From Tunturiibacter empetritectus (GTDB lineage: Bacteria; Acidobacteriota; Terriglobia; Terriglobales; Acidobacteriaceae), in the NCBI RefSeq assembly GCF_014201375.1, contig NZ_JACHDZ010000003.1:496001-560000 (forward strand): 64,000 nt of DNA. The letters run 5' to 3'. Under the pieces are notes generated by a model. That model had not been told where the DNA came from, did not search any database, and saw only the letters and a program-made list of their open reading frames with translations. The position numbers and the translations under genes are program-made. Positions 17,773 through 26,943 of this stretch are shown here, one piece after another. Within the stretch, counting starts at the first letter, position 1; every line of letters starts with the position of its first letter.

Positions 17773-19308
17773 ATGCGGGACGGTGAAACGAAAGTTGGAG
17801 TGATTGGAAGCGGACTTGCCGGGTTGGCGGCTGCTTGTACCCTGGCTGCTCGTGGATACCAAGTGGAGGTGTTCGAAAAGAACGCGTGGCTGGGGGGCAA
17901 AGCAGCGCAGTTGCGAACCGCAGGATTCCGCTTCGACATGGGGCCAACAATTCTGATTCAACCTTCGGTCCTGAGAAGAATCTTCGATGAAGCTGGACGG
18001 CGCTTAGAAGACTATGTGCCCATGGTTAGACTTGATCCACAGTGGCGCTGCTTCTTCGAAGATGGAACAAAGATGGATCTGCACGATGACGCGTCCGCAA
18101 TGGCGCAAGAACTCGAGGAAATTTGGCCAAGGATGGGCGCGGGCTACCTGAAGTTTCTTGAGACATCAAAGCAGCTGCATTCGATCAGTGACCGATTCTT
18201 CTTCTGGAGATCGATCGGGTCGATGAAAGACACGATGGATTTGGGTGGAGCTTTCGACATCAAAGTTCTTAGAGACGTGATGCGAATGAGGCTGGGTAAG
18301 ACAGTTGCAGGTACGATCCGAGAGTTCATCCCAGATCCGAATGTCGCGCAGATGCTTGACCATTTTGTGCAGTATGTGGGAAGCTCACCCGATGCTTCGC
18401 CCGCGATTCTCTGTGCAATCGGACACATGCAGATGGAGGAAGGAATCTGGTATCCGCTCGGCGGAACGCGCGCCGTGCCAGAGGCTCTTGTGAAATTGGC
18501 TGGCGAGCTTGGTGTCGTATTTCACACGGAGACCGATGTGTCGCAAATTATTACGGATGTCCCACGGCACGGTGGACGAGCCGGTGGCAAGGTGACTGGA
18601 CTCGTTACGGCAATGGGCAAAGTCCATCATTTCAATGCTGTCGTCTCAAATGAAGACGCGGTGCGAACCCACCGCGAGCTCGTCGGCGGAGCGACTGCGA
18701 AGGAGTTTGAACTTAAGCGACACTACGAGCCAGCATGCTCCGGCGTAGTGCTCTACCTTGGGCTGAATCAGCGGTACGAACATCTGGCGCATCATGACTT
18801 TGTGTTTTCGCGCGACCCTCATGAGGAGTTTCATTCAATCTATGAGTTGGGTGAGCCTGCTCCCGACCCCACGTGTTATCTGGCCGCAACGGCCGCGACC
18901 GATCCGACAAGCGCTCCCGAAGGCGGCGAAGCGCTATATGTGCTCGTACACACACCGTATCTGCGCGAACATCATGATTGGTCCAAAATGCTTCCTGCGT
19001 ATCGGCAGGTGATCTTGAATAAGCTAAAACGAACCGCGGGGCTCGAGGACATCGAGAAGCGTATTGTCTTCGAAGCGGCGCTGACGCCACAGGATATTCA
19101 TGAGCGTTACCGGGTGTTGAAAGGAGCTATCTACGGGATCTCAAGTCATGGAGTCTTTCAGGGCGCATTCAAACCGGCCAATCGCAGTAAGGAACTGGCC
19201 GGAATGTATCTGGCAGGCGGAGCTGCGCACCCAGGACCTGGAATGCCTATGGTGATGATGTCGGGATGGATCGCTGCGGATTCGCTCGATCATGATGCTC
19301 GGGGTTGA
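17773..19308 (+). CDS. crtP: CrtP/CrtNb-type carotenoid oxidase/desaturase
   Basis: Second FAD-dependent CrtN/CrtP-family protein, 511 residues: VGVIGSGLAGLAAACTLAARG near 7-27, FEKNAWLGGKAAQLRTAGF, RFDMGPTILIQPSVLRRIF and the C-terminal GMYLAGGAAHPGPGMPMVMM. In characterised C30 clusters the second paralogue (CrtP or CrtNb) oxidises a terminal methyl of diaponeurosporene/diapolycopene to an aldehyde, which the adjacent aldehyde dehydrogenase would oxidise further. The assignment of oxidase rather than desaturase rests on the neighbourhood. ATG with GAAAGGA eight bases upstream. The downstream gene follows closely. Confidence 0.82.
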   Translation: MRDGETKVGVIGSGLAGLAAACTLAARGYQVEVFEKNAWLGGKAAQLRTAGFRFDMGPTILIQPSVLRRIFDEAGRRLEDYVPMVRLDPQWRCFFEDGTKMDLHDDASAMAQELEEIWPRMGAGYLKFLETSKQLHSISDRFFFWRSIGSMKDTMDLGGAFDIKVLRDVMRMRLGKTVAGTIREFIPDPNVAQMLDHFVQYVGSSPDASPAILCAIGHMQMEEGIWYPLGGTRAVPEALVKLAGELGVVFHTETDVSQIITDVPRHGGRAGGKVTGLVTAMGKVHHFNAVVSNEDAVRTHRELVGGATAKEFELKRHYEPACSGVVLYLGLNQRYEHLAHHDFVFSRDPHEEFHSIYELGEPAPDPTCYLAATAATDPTSAPEGGEALYVLVHTPYLREHHDWSKMLPAYRQVILNKLKRTAGLEDIEKRIVFEAALTPQDIHERYRVLKGAIYGISSHGVFQGAFKPANRSKELAGMYLAGGAAHPGPGMPMVMMSGWIAADSLDHDARG

Positions 19309-19331
19309 GTCGTAATGAGGCAAGCAACTAT

Positions 19332-20168
19332 ATGGATGCGCCACCCATTTCGTTGATGACGCTTCGATTCTTTCGGAGAATCGTGCGCAGCTACTTTCGA
19401 CGGCATTTTCACGCCGTAAGGGTAAGTGGAGCTGAGAGGCTTTCGACGCTGGCCAAAACAATTGCAGGACCGGTGATCGTCTATGCAAATCACAGTTCGT
19501 GGTGGGATCCGATGGTGTCCGTCTATCTCGCGGAGAGACTAATGGACGCGCGCCAGCACTACGCTCCGATGGATGCAGCTGCACTAGAGCGATATGCGAT
19601 TCTAAAACGAGTGGGCATTTTTGGCGTCCAGATGAACTCAGCACGCGGAGCGGCGCAGTTTTTGAAAACCAGCAAAGCAATTTTGACGGCGGGCGGTGTG
19701 GTATGGGTTACACCGCAGGGTCGCTTTGTAGATGGCAGGGCGAGGCCGCTGGAGTTCAAACCGGGTCTGTCTGCCTTGGCATCGCGAGTAGCTGCAAGCG
19801 CCGGTCGATGCACCGTAGTTCCGCTCGCGATTGAGTATCCGTTCTGGGACGAGCGGTTGCCGGAATGCTTACTGCACTTCGGAGAGCCAATGAAGGTGAA
19901 TTCAGGGCAGGACGCAGAGATATTGCAACAGCAGTTGGTTGAATCGCTGGAGGCAGCGATGAACACCTTACGCACAATGGCCATAGAGCGCGATGCTCGA
20001 AACTTCCATACCTTGTCGCATGGAAAACTAGGTATGGGCGGTTTCTATGGAGGTTGGCAAAGACTAAAGGCGTCCTTGACCGGCCGGCCCTTTGACCCGG
20101 AGCACACCGTGATGCCGAAACGTAGTGCGGATCTGGTTTCCTGCGAGGACCACACCGATGATGCTTGA
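19332..20168 (+). CDS. PlsC-type lysophospholipid acyltransferase family protein
   Basis: LPLAT/PlsC superfamily acyltransferase, 278 residues. Catalytic block NHSSWWDP at 53-60 (NHxxxxD-type HX4D) and the later [11 protein letters not shown] corresponding to the second conserved block. Peripheral membrane protein. In the operon its likely task is acylation of the sugar of a glycosyl diapocarotenoate, analogous to staphyloxanthin maturation; however, staphylococcal CrtO is not a PlsC-type enzyme, so this is a functional analogy only. I favour the ATG at 19332; a TTG at 19305 overlapping the previous stop would add nine residues. Overlaps the next gene by 11 bases. Confidence 0.8.
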   Translation: MDAPPISLMTLRFFRRIVRSYFRRHFHAVRVSGAERLSTLAKTIAGPVIVYANHSSWWDPMVSVYLAERLMDARQHYAPMDAAALERYAILKRVGIFGVQMNSARGAAQFLKTSKAILTAGGVVWVTPQGRFVDGRARPLEFKPGLSALASRVAASAGRCTVVPLAIEYPFWDERLPECLLHFGEPMKVNSGQDAEILQQQLVESLEAAMNTLRTMAIERDARNFHTLSHGKLGMGGFYGGWQRLKASLTGRPFDPEHTVMPKRSADLVSCEDHTDDA

Positions 20169-21294
20169 GGCTCTCACAATAGCGGCGATGCTCTGCTCTT
20201 TGGCGCCCGCAGTATTGTTTTGCGTAAACTGGCGGCGATATCTCCCTCCACCGCAAGCCGAGCCCTCATACCTGCCCGCTCTTTCGGTTCTAATTCCAGC
20301 GAGGGATGAAGAAGATGGAATTGCTGCCGTGGTGGAAAGTGTTCTCGCAAGCACCGGCGTGAGCTTCGAAGTGATCGTGATGGACGATTGCTCGTCCGAT
20401 CGAACGGCCGATATCGTCGAGGCGATCGCGAAGAAGGATGCAAGGGTGAGACTGGAGCGCACTCAAGCATTGCCAAGCGGTTGGAACGGCAAGCAGCACA
20501 CGTGTTGGACCCTGGCACTTGCTGCCAGGCACGAATTGCTCTGTTTTGTAGACGCCGACGTACGACTAAAGCCGGAGTGCCTGGCCCGTATGACAGTCTT
20601 CTTGCAGCGAGGCCGACGGGGGCTAGTCACTGGTTTCCCACAGCAGGCGACGGAGACGTGGCTTGAACGGCTCCTGTTGCCCCTGATTCACTTTGTCCTA
20701 CTTGGATTTCTTCCCGTCGAACGAATGAGGAATACTACCGATCCGGCGTTCGCAGCAGGCTGCGGGCAGTTTATTCTCGTTCGTCGAGAAGACTACTTCG
20801 CATGTGGCGGACACGCAGAGATTAAGACAACGATGCATGACGGACTCCTTCTTCCGAGGTTGTTCCGACAGTATGGATATCGAACAGATTTGGCGGATCT
20901 AACTGATCTCGCGACGTGCAGGATGTATCGCAACGCTCTGCAGGTGTGGCAAGGGCTTGCCAAAAATGCAACGGAGGGACTAGCGTCGCCAGTAAGAATT
21001 TTGCCGATCAGCCTGCTTCTATTTCTTGGTCAGATAGTCCCGTTCATGCTGGCAGCATGGCTATTGCTGGTGCGGGAATCTTCGGTTGCAGAGACTGTCT
21101 ATGTGTTAATCGCAATCACTGGAGCGTGGCTGCCGCGTTTTATGGCGGCGTACCGATTTCGCCAGAGCTGGCGCGGAGCGTGCCTCCATCCCCTCGATGT
21201 TGGCATACTGCTTGCTGTACAGTGGTACGCTCTTACACGAAAGATAACCGGTGGAAGTGTTAGGTGGAAAGAGCGGTCCTATTCTCATTTATAA
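20158..21294 (+). CDS. crtQ: Membrane family 2 glycosyltransferase (CrtQ-like)
   Basis: GT2 enzyme of 378 residues with an N-terminal membrane helix (about 4-23), a GT-A domain ([60 protein letters not shown]) and three C-terminal hydrophobic helices. The architecture fits CrtQ, which glucosylates 4,4'-diaponeurosporenoate, and also hopanoid-associated HpnB-like transferases; the operon favours the former. Start ATG 20158 has GAGGA nine bases upstream and overlaps the acyltransferase gene. It is the last gene of the run, and no clear terminator hairpin follows. Confidence 0.8.
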   Translation: MMLEALTIAAMLCSLAPAVLFCVNWRRYLPPPQAEPSYLPALSVLIPARDEEDGIAAVVESVLASTGVSFEVIVMDDCSSDRTADIVEAIAKKDARVRLERTQALPSGWNGKQHTCWTLALAARHELLCFVDADVRLKPECLARMTVFLQRGRRGLVTGFPQQATETWLERLLLPLIHFVLLGFLPVERMRNTTDPAFAAGCGQFILVRREDYFACGGHAEIKTTMHDGLLLPRLFRQYGYRTDLADLTDLATCRMYRNALQVWQGLAKNATEGLASPVRILPISLLLFLGQIVPFMLAAWLLLVRESSVAETVYVLIAITGAWLPRFMAAYRFRQSWRGACLHPLDVGILLAVQWYALTRKITGGSVRWKERSYSHL

Positions 21295-21626
21295 AGGCGA
21301 GGCACTTAGAGAGAATCTTTCTCCACGATCTACGCGCGGTTTAGCTAGCGTTGAAGCTGGATTAGTCCTGAAAAACGCTTCTCGTCACCTATTCCGAAAT
21401 GACCGGCGACTCGGGAACTGCGAGCTCGGCTTCTCGGTGAGTGATAAATCGCCAACGCACACATTCAGTTGCTAGAACCTGGAAGTGTGTATTGGCCTGT
21501 TGGCAACAGGCGAGGGTTAAGTGCCAGGGCTTGCTTCGAACACCATTGCCAAGTGAACGAGCCTGAGCGTTCTACACGAAGCTAGTGGAAGCCGACAACT
21601 TTAGTTTATCGTCGACAGCACTCCGG
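21295..21626. other. Intergenic gap after carotenoid operon
   Basis: 332 bases between the carotenoid glycosyltransferase and the convergent lipoprotein gene. I see no convincing gene. It contains a 26-base segment at 21439-21464 that is repeated with four mismatches at 25396-25421 on the other side of the lipoprotein gene. Confidence 0.5.
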
Positions 21627-24600
21627 CTACGGCGCGCCAGAGATGTCGCTTCCCTGAAGGATATACAGGGTACCTACTGTGGTGCCTTCACTCGGCCAGT
21701 TCGTAGTCACGAAGGCGAGCCCGTTCGTTCCCCAGCGAACCATGCGCCACGGAGCGCCGAGCACGTCCGGAATTGCGATCGTCTTCAGCAGCGCCTGCGT
21801 GTTGAGGTCATAGATGTTCAGCGTGTACGAGTTGGCTCCCTGCCCTGAGTTGTTGATCCCGACCGTGCTTGAGGACGTGAGGACGAAGGCTCGATTTAGT
21901 GCTGAGTCCGTGGCGACCAGGACACCCTGGCCCGAATCGAACTTACCGACCTGCACCGGCCCGACCGGATTTGTAATCACACCCGAGTCGCTGTAAAGCA
22001 GCTTGGTTCCCGGATCGTAATGAACCTGCAGCCCGAAGCCGCCCGAATTGAGGCCGTTCGCAGGCGATACGCCGGACGGGGAGACGGTAACGCCGTAGAT
22101 TTCTTGCGGCGAGATCCCATTTTGCACTTGACCGTAAAGCGTATTCGCATCGGCGCCCCATGCAAGACTGCTGAACTCGACGCCGCTTGTGTAGTACGAG
22201 AGCGTGTTCGGACGAGCGGTAGCGTTGTCATAAATTGCGAGAAGACAGCTGTTGGGCTCAACGTTCCCTATGCCTTCCGATACCGCAATCGTTTGAGGAT
22301 TTCCGGGAGCCACCTTAATCGCTACAGGAAACGTGCAACTATTCTGCGCGCCCAGCGTGCCTGTAGCTCCAGCACCCATCGGAATCGTGAGACTCAATGA
22401 GAAAGACGGCAAGGAATACTGCTGAACGATCGCCTGGCCTAAGAAACCAGCATAGAGATAGCTTCCATCGTCAGAGAGCGCGATGGTGCTCGGTTGGTCG
22501 GCAACGGGAATCGTCTGCCGGATAGCAGCAGCGGCCGGGTCGATGACGGCAATCGTATTGGGCGACACGGGATCGCCAGCGGGAACCGAAACGTAAAGCA
22601 GGTTGCGTGCGGAGTCCCAGGCAAGATCGCTGCCTGAGACGTTGAGCACCTGCATCTGCGCCTTGGCTCCCAGATTCGGAACCACCGTGAAGCCTATCGA
22701 ATTGGAACTGCCTGTTCCCGGACCATTGCTAACCGCGAGTAAGCTTGCCACCGGCTGGCTTAGCGCTGCCGCGGGAATAGTGACGACCATCTGGGTGTCG
22801 GAGATGGAGTCAATCAACAGGTTCTGATTGTTCCACGTCACTTGAGAGGATTGCGTAAAGTCGCGGCCCGTCAGCGTCACTTGCGTGTCCGCACTCCCCA
22901 CCGCAACGCTGACCGGCGTTACCAACGCGAGCGTAGGCGAGGGCGCGACAAAGCCGCCAACTGCGGACGTAACACCCGTAGGCGTAACAAACGAGCCATC
23001 GATCAGGTAGACCTGCGAGGCGCCATTTGCCGCAAGTCCGCTCGCTCCCCAGCGAACAATGGTCGAAGCGCCCTCGAGACCTTCGACCAGCATCGAGTTG
23101 ATGTAATTGAATCGATCGAGACCGAAGGCCTGAATGTACTCTCCACCCGGAGCGGGATTGTTGGGGTAAAAGCCGTAGGCGTTCAGATAGAAGCCGAGGC
23201 GCTGCGTAGTATCCAGCGCAAAGGGATTTTGCTCGTATGAGAGGGTGTTCTGGACCTGCATCTGGCCCAGAGCCTGGCCGGTTGCAGCATTCAACACATG
23301 CCCATATCCGTCGATCAGGTTCCCGGTCGAAGGATCGTAGGCGAGATGCCTCACGAAATCACCAAGCGCGCCCCCGTACGCTTGCGCCAGGGTGATGCCA
23401 CTGGCCGTGACTGAAAACACATCCTCCGGTCCACCCGAATAAGCCGAGTCTGTCCCGTAAAGAGTTGTGCTGTCTTTGCCCCAGACCAGCGAGTCATAGA
23501 CATTGGGGTACGCCGGCGGACCAACGGTTGTGGCTCGCGAGATACCATCGTCGTAGACCGCAACACCTCCGACAGCGCTCTCGGGATTCGTGTCGCCTGT
23601 ATGGAGCGAAACGGCGACCGTATGCGGCTGTCCTGGAGCAGCAGTCACAGCCGCCGTCGTATTCATAACGCCGTTGGCGCCCTTGCCCAAAGCAAATGTA
23701 ATGTCCGGTGTAAGCGATGGAAGGATGAGGCGTTCGATCTGGCCCGTCGACGGCAGTGTAGCGTAGATGTAGCTGCCGTCGGAGGTGACAGCGATGCCGG
23801 CCGGCTGACTCGGAAGCGTCTGGGATGCGATCACGGTTCCCTGGAGCGGATCGATCGTCACGATGCTGTTCGGATTGTTCGCCGAGCTGGAAAGAGTCGA
23901 CGCGACAAGGAGATTGTGGACGCTATCCCAGGCCAGATCCGCCGCAGCGACGTTCACCGTACGCACACGATTACTCGCGCTGATCACATTCAACGTTTGC
24001 GTCTGGGACGTGCCTCCACCGGGGGCTGGATTCGAGACCGCGATCGTGACCGTGCCGACGGTCGAAAGCACACTCGCCGGTACCGTGACCGTAGCCACAG
24101 CGCTCAGCTGGCCCGTGGTGAACGGCTGCACCGCGGTTCCGTTGATCAGAATCGTTGACGATTGAAGGAAGTTGCTTCCACTAAGCACAAGCAGGAAGTC
24201 TGGCGCTCCTGCCGTCACAGCTGTCGCTGAGAGGCTGTTGAGCACAGGTGCAGGATTCACAATCGGCAGCGTCAGCGTATTTGCGCCCTTGACCCCCGAC
24301 GCCGAATCGGCGACCGTGATCGGCGTCGACCCCGTTGAAAAGGTGATCGCGCTCGTAACCGTGAATTGGATCGAAGTAGTCGAGATGAAATGCGTAGTGA
24401 GCGGGATGCTGCTGGCAGAGACGACTGTGGTGGGCGTGAAGTAATTGCCGGTCAATGTGACCGTCTGGGGTGCATTGCTTACCAGCACGGTGGAGGGGGC
24501 GAGCGAGTCGAGCTCAGCCGGGTGCTCAGAAAGAGATACTGCGACGGTCTGCGAGCTGCCGCCACCCGGCGCGGGGTTCGACACCGACAAGGTCAGAGTG

Positions 24601-25199
24601 CCCATGGATGCCAGAAGCGCGGCCGGGGCCACAGCCGTAAGCTGTGTTCCGCTGACCAGCGTGGTCGCCAGCGATGTCGTTCCCGATATCACCACCGACG
24701 AAGAATTAAAATTTGTGCCGGTCAGAGTAAACGTAGTGTCGGCAGAGCCTGCATACAAAGAGTTCGGGGTTATGCTTATTAGCGTCGGTTTCGGGTTCGT
24801 CACCGAGACCTGCTGCGTCGAAGAGCCGCCGCCCGAGGTCTGACCGTCCGGATTTGTAACCGTGACGTTCGCAGCCGATGCTAACGCCGCCAGGTTTGCG
24901 GGCACTGTCGTGGTGAGTGTCGTCGCATTCACATAGGTGGTTGTGAGTGCTGTTCCGTTCCAGCTGATCGCCGACTGCGGTTGAAAATTGCTTCCCGTCA
25001 CCGTCAGCGTGAACGGCCCCGAGCCCGCAGGAACATTTGTCGGAGATACACCCGTAACGGCGGGTGCGGGCGCCTGGGTGCCACTTCCGCCGCTGTTACT
25101 AGTTGTGCTGCCGCTGGAACCGCCAGAGCATCCAGTCAGGCTTAGGGAAAAAACAACCAACAGTATAGGCAGGGAAAGGAACTTCAAAAGTTTGGTCAT
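21627..25199 (-). CDS. Large IPT/TIG and beta-propeller lipoprotein
   Basis: Surface or periplasmic lipoprotein of 1190 residues. The signal peptide ends in the lipobox SLTGC (Cys at about 24), followed by a Gly/Ser/Thr linker. Four IPT/TIG immunoglobulin-like repeats follow (each with patterns like GSNFQPQSAISWNG, TGTNFNSSSVVI, TGNYFTPTTVV, SGSNFLQSSTIL), then a YVTN-like propeller segment (DLAWDSVHNLLVAS, GIAVTSDGSYIYATL). A further TIG repeat (TGRDFTQSSQVTWNN) precedes a second propeller (DLAWDSARNLLYVS, TIALSDDGSYLYAGF). No enzyme motif. Likely adhesion, polysaccharide binding or scaffolding. Typical for acidobacteria, which encode many such proteins; the exact partner is unknown. Confidence 0.85.
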   Translation of the reverse strand: MTKLLKFLSLPILLVVFSLSLTGCSGGSSGSTTSNSGGSGTQAPAPAVTGVSPTNVPAGSGPFTLTVTGSNFQPQSAISWNGTALTTTYVNATTLTTTVPANLAALASAANVTVTNPDGQTSGGGSSTQQVSVTNPKPTLISITPNSLYAGSADTTFTLTGTNFNSSSVVISGTTSLATTLVSGTQLTAVAPAALLASMGTLTLSVSNPAPGGGSSQTVAVSLSEHPAELDSLAPSTVLVSNAPQTVTLTGNYFTPTTVVSASSIPLTTHFISTTSIQFTVTSAITFSTGSTPITVADSASGVKGANTLTLPIVNPAPVLNSLSATAVTAGAPDFLLVLSGSNFLQSSTILINGTAVQPFTTGQLSAVATVTVPASVLSTVGTVTIAVSNPAPGGGTSQTQTLNVISASNRVRTVNVAAADLAWDSVHNLLVASTLSSSANNPNSIVTIDPLQGTVIASQTLPSQPAGIAVTSDGSYIYATLPSTGQIERLILPSLTPDITFALGKGANGVMNTTAAVTAAPGQPHTVAVSLHTGDTNPESAVGGVAVYDDGISRATTVGPPAYPNVYDSLVWGKDSTTLYGTDSAYSGGPEDVFSVTASGITLAQAYGGALGDFVRHLAYDPSTGNLIDGYGHVLNAATGQALGQMQVQNTLSYEQNPFALDTTQRLGFYLNAYGFYPNNPAPGGEYIQAFGLDRFNYINSMLVEGLEGASTIVRWGASGLAANGASQVYLIDGSFVTPTGVTSAVGGFVAPSPTLALVTPVSVAVGSADTQVTLTGRDFTQSSQVTWNNQNLLIDSISDTQMVVTIPAAALSQPVASLLAVSNGPGTGSSNSIGFTVVPNLGAKAQMQVLNVSGSDLAWDSARNLLYVSVPAGDPVSPNTIAVIDPAAAAIRQTIPVADQPSTIALSDDGSYLYAGFLGQAIVQQYSLPSFSLSLTIPMGAGATGTLGAQNSCTFPVAIKVAPGNPQTIAVSEGIGNVEPNSCLLAIYDNATARPNTLSYYTSGVEFSSLAWGADANTLYGQVQNGISPQEIYGVTVSPSGVSPANGLNSGGFGLQVHYDPGTKLLYSDSGVITNPVGPVQVGKFDSGQGVLVATDSALNRAFVLTSSSTVGINNSGQGANSYTLNIYDLNTQALLKTIAIPDVLGAPWRMVRWGTNGLAFVTTNWPSEGTTVGTLYILQGSDISGAP

Positions 25200-25533
25200 T
25201 GAACCCAGCAGACGGTGGATTTTTGGCGGAATTCTGCAGCCAATTGTATGGCAAGTCCAACCTTCAAACGAAGAATTTATCCAGAATTCGCCCAGGACCT
25301 AGCAGTTCAACCTGCCTCTGGAACCTCAGATCACAGCGAAAGCGTCGACTCGTGTCGGGTGGCGAAGATGGGAGGATTCTAGATCTGAGCCCAACGAGTG
25401 GTAAATCGCTAATGCACTCATCGACGATTCGATCACTGCCGGGAAGCCGACTTCTCATTACTAACCTTTGGCGCTACCGCACCGAAGATTTCGCTAAGGA
25501 CTGCATCCACCGCCATTCAATCTGTTCCGGACA
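25200..25533. other. Intergenic gap upstream of the TIG lipoprotein
   Basis: 334 bases between the permease stop and the lipoprotein start, both on the minus strand. No gene seen. It should carry the lipoprotein promoter. It contains the second copy (25396-25421) of the 26-base imperfect repeat. Confidence 0.5.
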
Positions 25534-26943
25534 TCAGGTCTTCCGTCGCCATTTCGCACTCAGAAAAACTGCCGCACCGCCACCGACGAGCAGGAGCGTT
25601 GAACCGAGTACCTTGGCGATCGCCAACCCTTTGTGCGGTTCGTCGTCAGGCGGAACGAGCGCCAGAACAATCGTCAGCAACGTCGTAATCAGCCCGACAG
25701 AGGCGAGTAGAACTGCAACTGCCCTTCCGCCCGGAAACCGTATTCCTCCGCGAGGAAAAGGTTCGCGCTGCAACCGGATCATCGCCAGAAAGAGAAAGAC
25801 AAATGGGATGAAGTAGGTGACGATCGACATGCTTACGAGCAGATCATAGGCGCTCTGCACCGTGCTGCCGGCCTGGCTCAGCAACGCACAGAGCATTCCC
25901 GCCACGCCATAGAAGATGATCGCGATCCATGGCGTTCCCCACCTTGCATGGACGCGTCCGAAGGTCTTCGGCAGGTAGCGGTCGATGCCCGCCACAAAGG
26001 GCAGCCTGGAGGTGGAGGAGAGAAAGGAAGCGGCTCCTCCGATGCTGTTGAGCGCAAGGAAAAGCGCGATCACTACGACCACCCACGAAAGTCCGAGACG
26101 TGCACACATTACCTGAATGGCGCTTGCGAAGCCGCCGACGCCACTGATTTCCGCGCTCGGCAACGCGATAAGCATTGCGATTGTTCCAGCTATATAACTG
26201 CCGGCGAGAATTACTCCCGAGACGATAAGGGCGCGTGGAATGGTGCGCCGGGCGTTCTTGATCTCCTCGCTCATAAAGGAGCCCGTCTCGCAACCACCGA
26301 AGGCGAAGAAGATCGTCGACCAGAAGATCGCATTCTTAAGATCGGCGTGAGGAGTCATACTCACCGCCGTGAACTTCGTCGCGGACCCGAAGCGGAAGAC
26401 ACTGACGCCTGCGACCATGAGCAGGATGAGGATTGGAATCCAGCTGCCAAACGCTCCTATGCTGTTGAGCCACTTCCCGAACTTCAACCCAAGAACGTTG
26501 AGCACGGTAATTACCGCGAGCCAAAGCAGCGCAAATAAGAGGTAGTAGCTGCCGGTGGTGGCTAGCTTCTGTCCGTGGGGAAAGGCGAAGAGCAAGCTAC
26601 CAGCTCCGAAGTAGAGGACCGCGGGGAAGTATGGAAGATTACTCATCCAGTAGGTCCAGGCAGCGAGAAAGCCCGAAAAGTCGCCAAAGGCACGCTGCGT
26701 CCAGACGTAGAGTCCGCCCTCGTCCGGGTAGCGCGCCGAGAGTTCGAGCACACTCGCAGCGAGAGGCACGAAGAAGAAGAGACACGCGAAGATCCAAACC
26801 AGGATCGTGCTCGGACCGGCCGCAGCCGCGGTGGCTACCCAGCGCAAACTCAGTCCGCCCGCAATGTAGAAGAGGGTCAGATCGAAGAAGCCCAGTTCGC
26901 GCTTCAGGAGTTGCTTCTCTCCCAACTGGCCGGGCTCCGTCAT
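25534..26943 (-). CDS. APC family amino acid/amine permease
   Basis: Secondary transporter of 469 residues with about twelve hydrophobic segments. N-terminal ELGFFDLTLFYIAGGLSLRW corresponds to the first helix with the substrate-backbone GG motif; LSARYPDEGGLYVWTQRAFG is the conserved helix-2/3 loop of APC transporters, and GCETGSFMSEEIKNARRTIP is the conserved helix-6/loop motif. It resembles the glutamate:GABA/putrescine-type branch; the substrate is not certain. Its ATG overlaps the stop of the upstream FAD-oxidoreductase by four bases (ATGA), so transporter and enzyme are co-translated and probably handle the same amine or amino acid. Confidence 0.87.
   Translation of the reverse strand: MTEPGQLGEKQLLKRELGFFDLTLFYIAGGLSLRWVATAAAAGPSTILVWIFACLFFFVPLAASVLELSARYPDEGGLYVWTQRAFGDFSGFLAAWTYWMSNLPYFPAVLYFGAGSLLFAFPHGQKLATTGSYYLLFALLWLAVITVLNVLGLKFGKWLNSIGAFGSWIPILILLMVAGVSVFRFGSATKFTAVSMTPHADLKNAIFWSTIFFAFGGCETGSFMSEEIKNARRTIPRALIVSGVILAGSYIAGTIAMLIALPSAEISGVGGFASAIQVMCARLGLSWVVVVIALFLALNSIGGAASFLSSTSRLPFVAGIDRYLPKTFGRVHARWGTPWIAIIFYGVAGMLCALLSQAGSTVQSAYDLLVSMSIVTYFIPFVFLFLAMIRLQREPFPRGGIRFPGGRAVAVLLASVGLITTLLTIVLALVPPDDEPHKGLAIAKVLGSTLLLVGGGAAVFLSAKWRRKT

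Noticed and set aside
25199-25816. Plus-strand frame of 205 codons across the lipoprotein promoter gap
   Set aside because: Reads antisense into the permease; composition is not protein-like.
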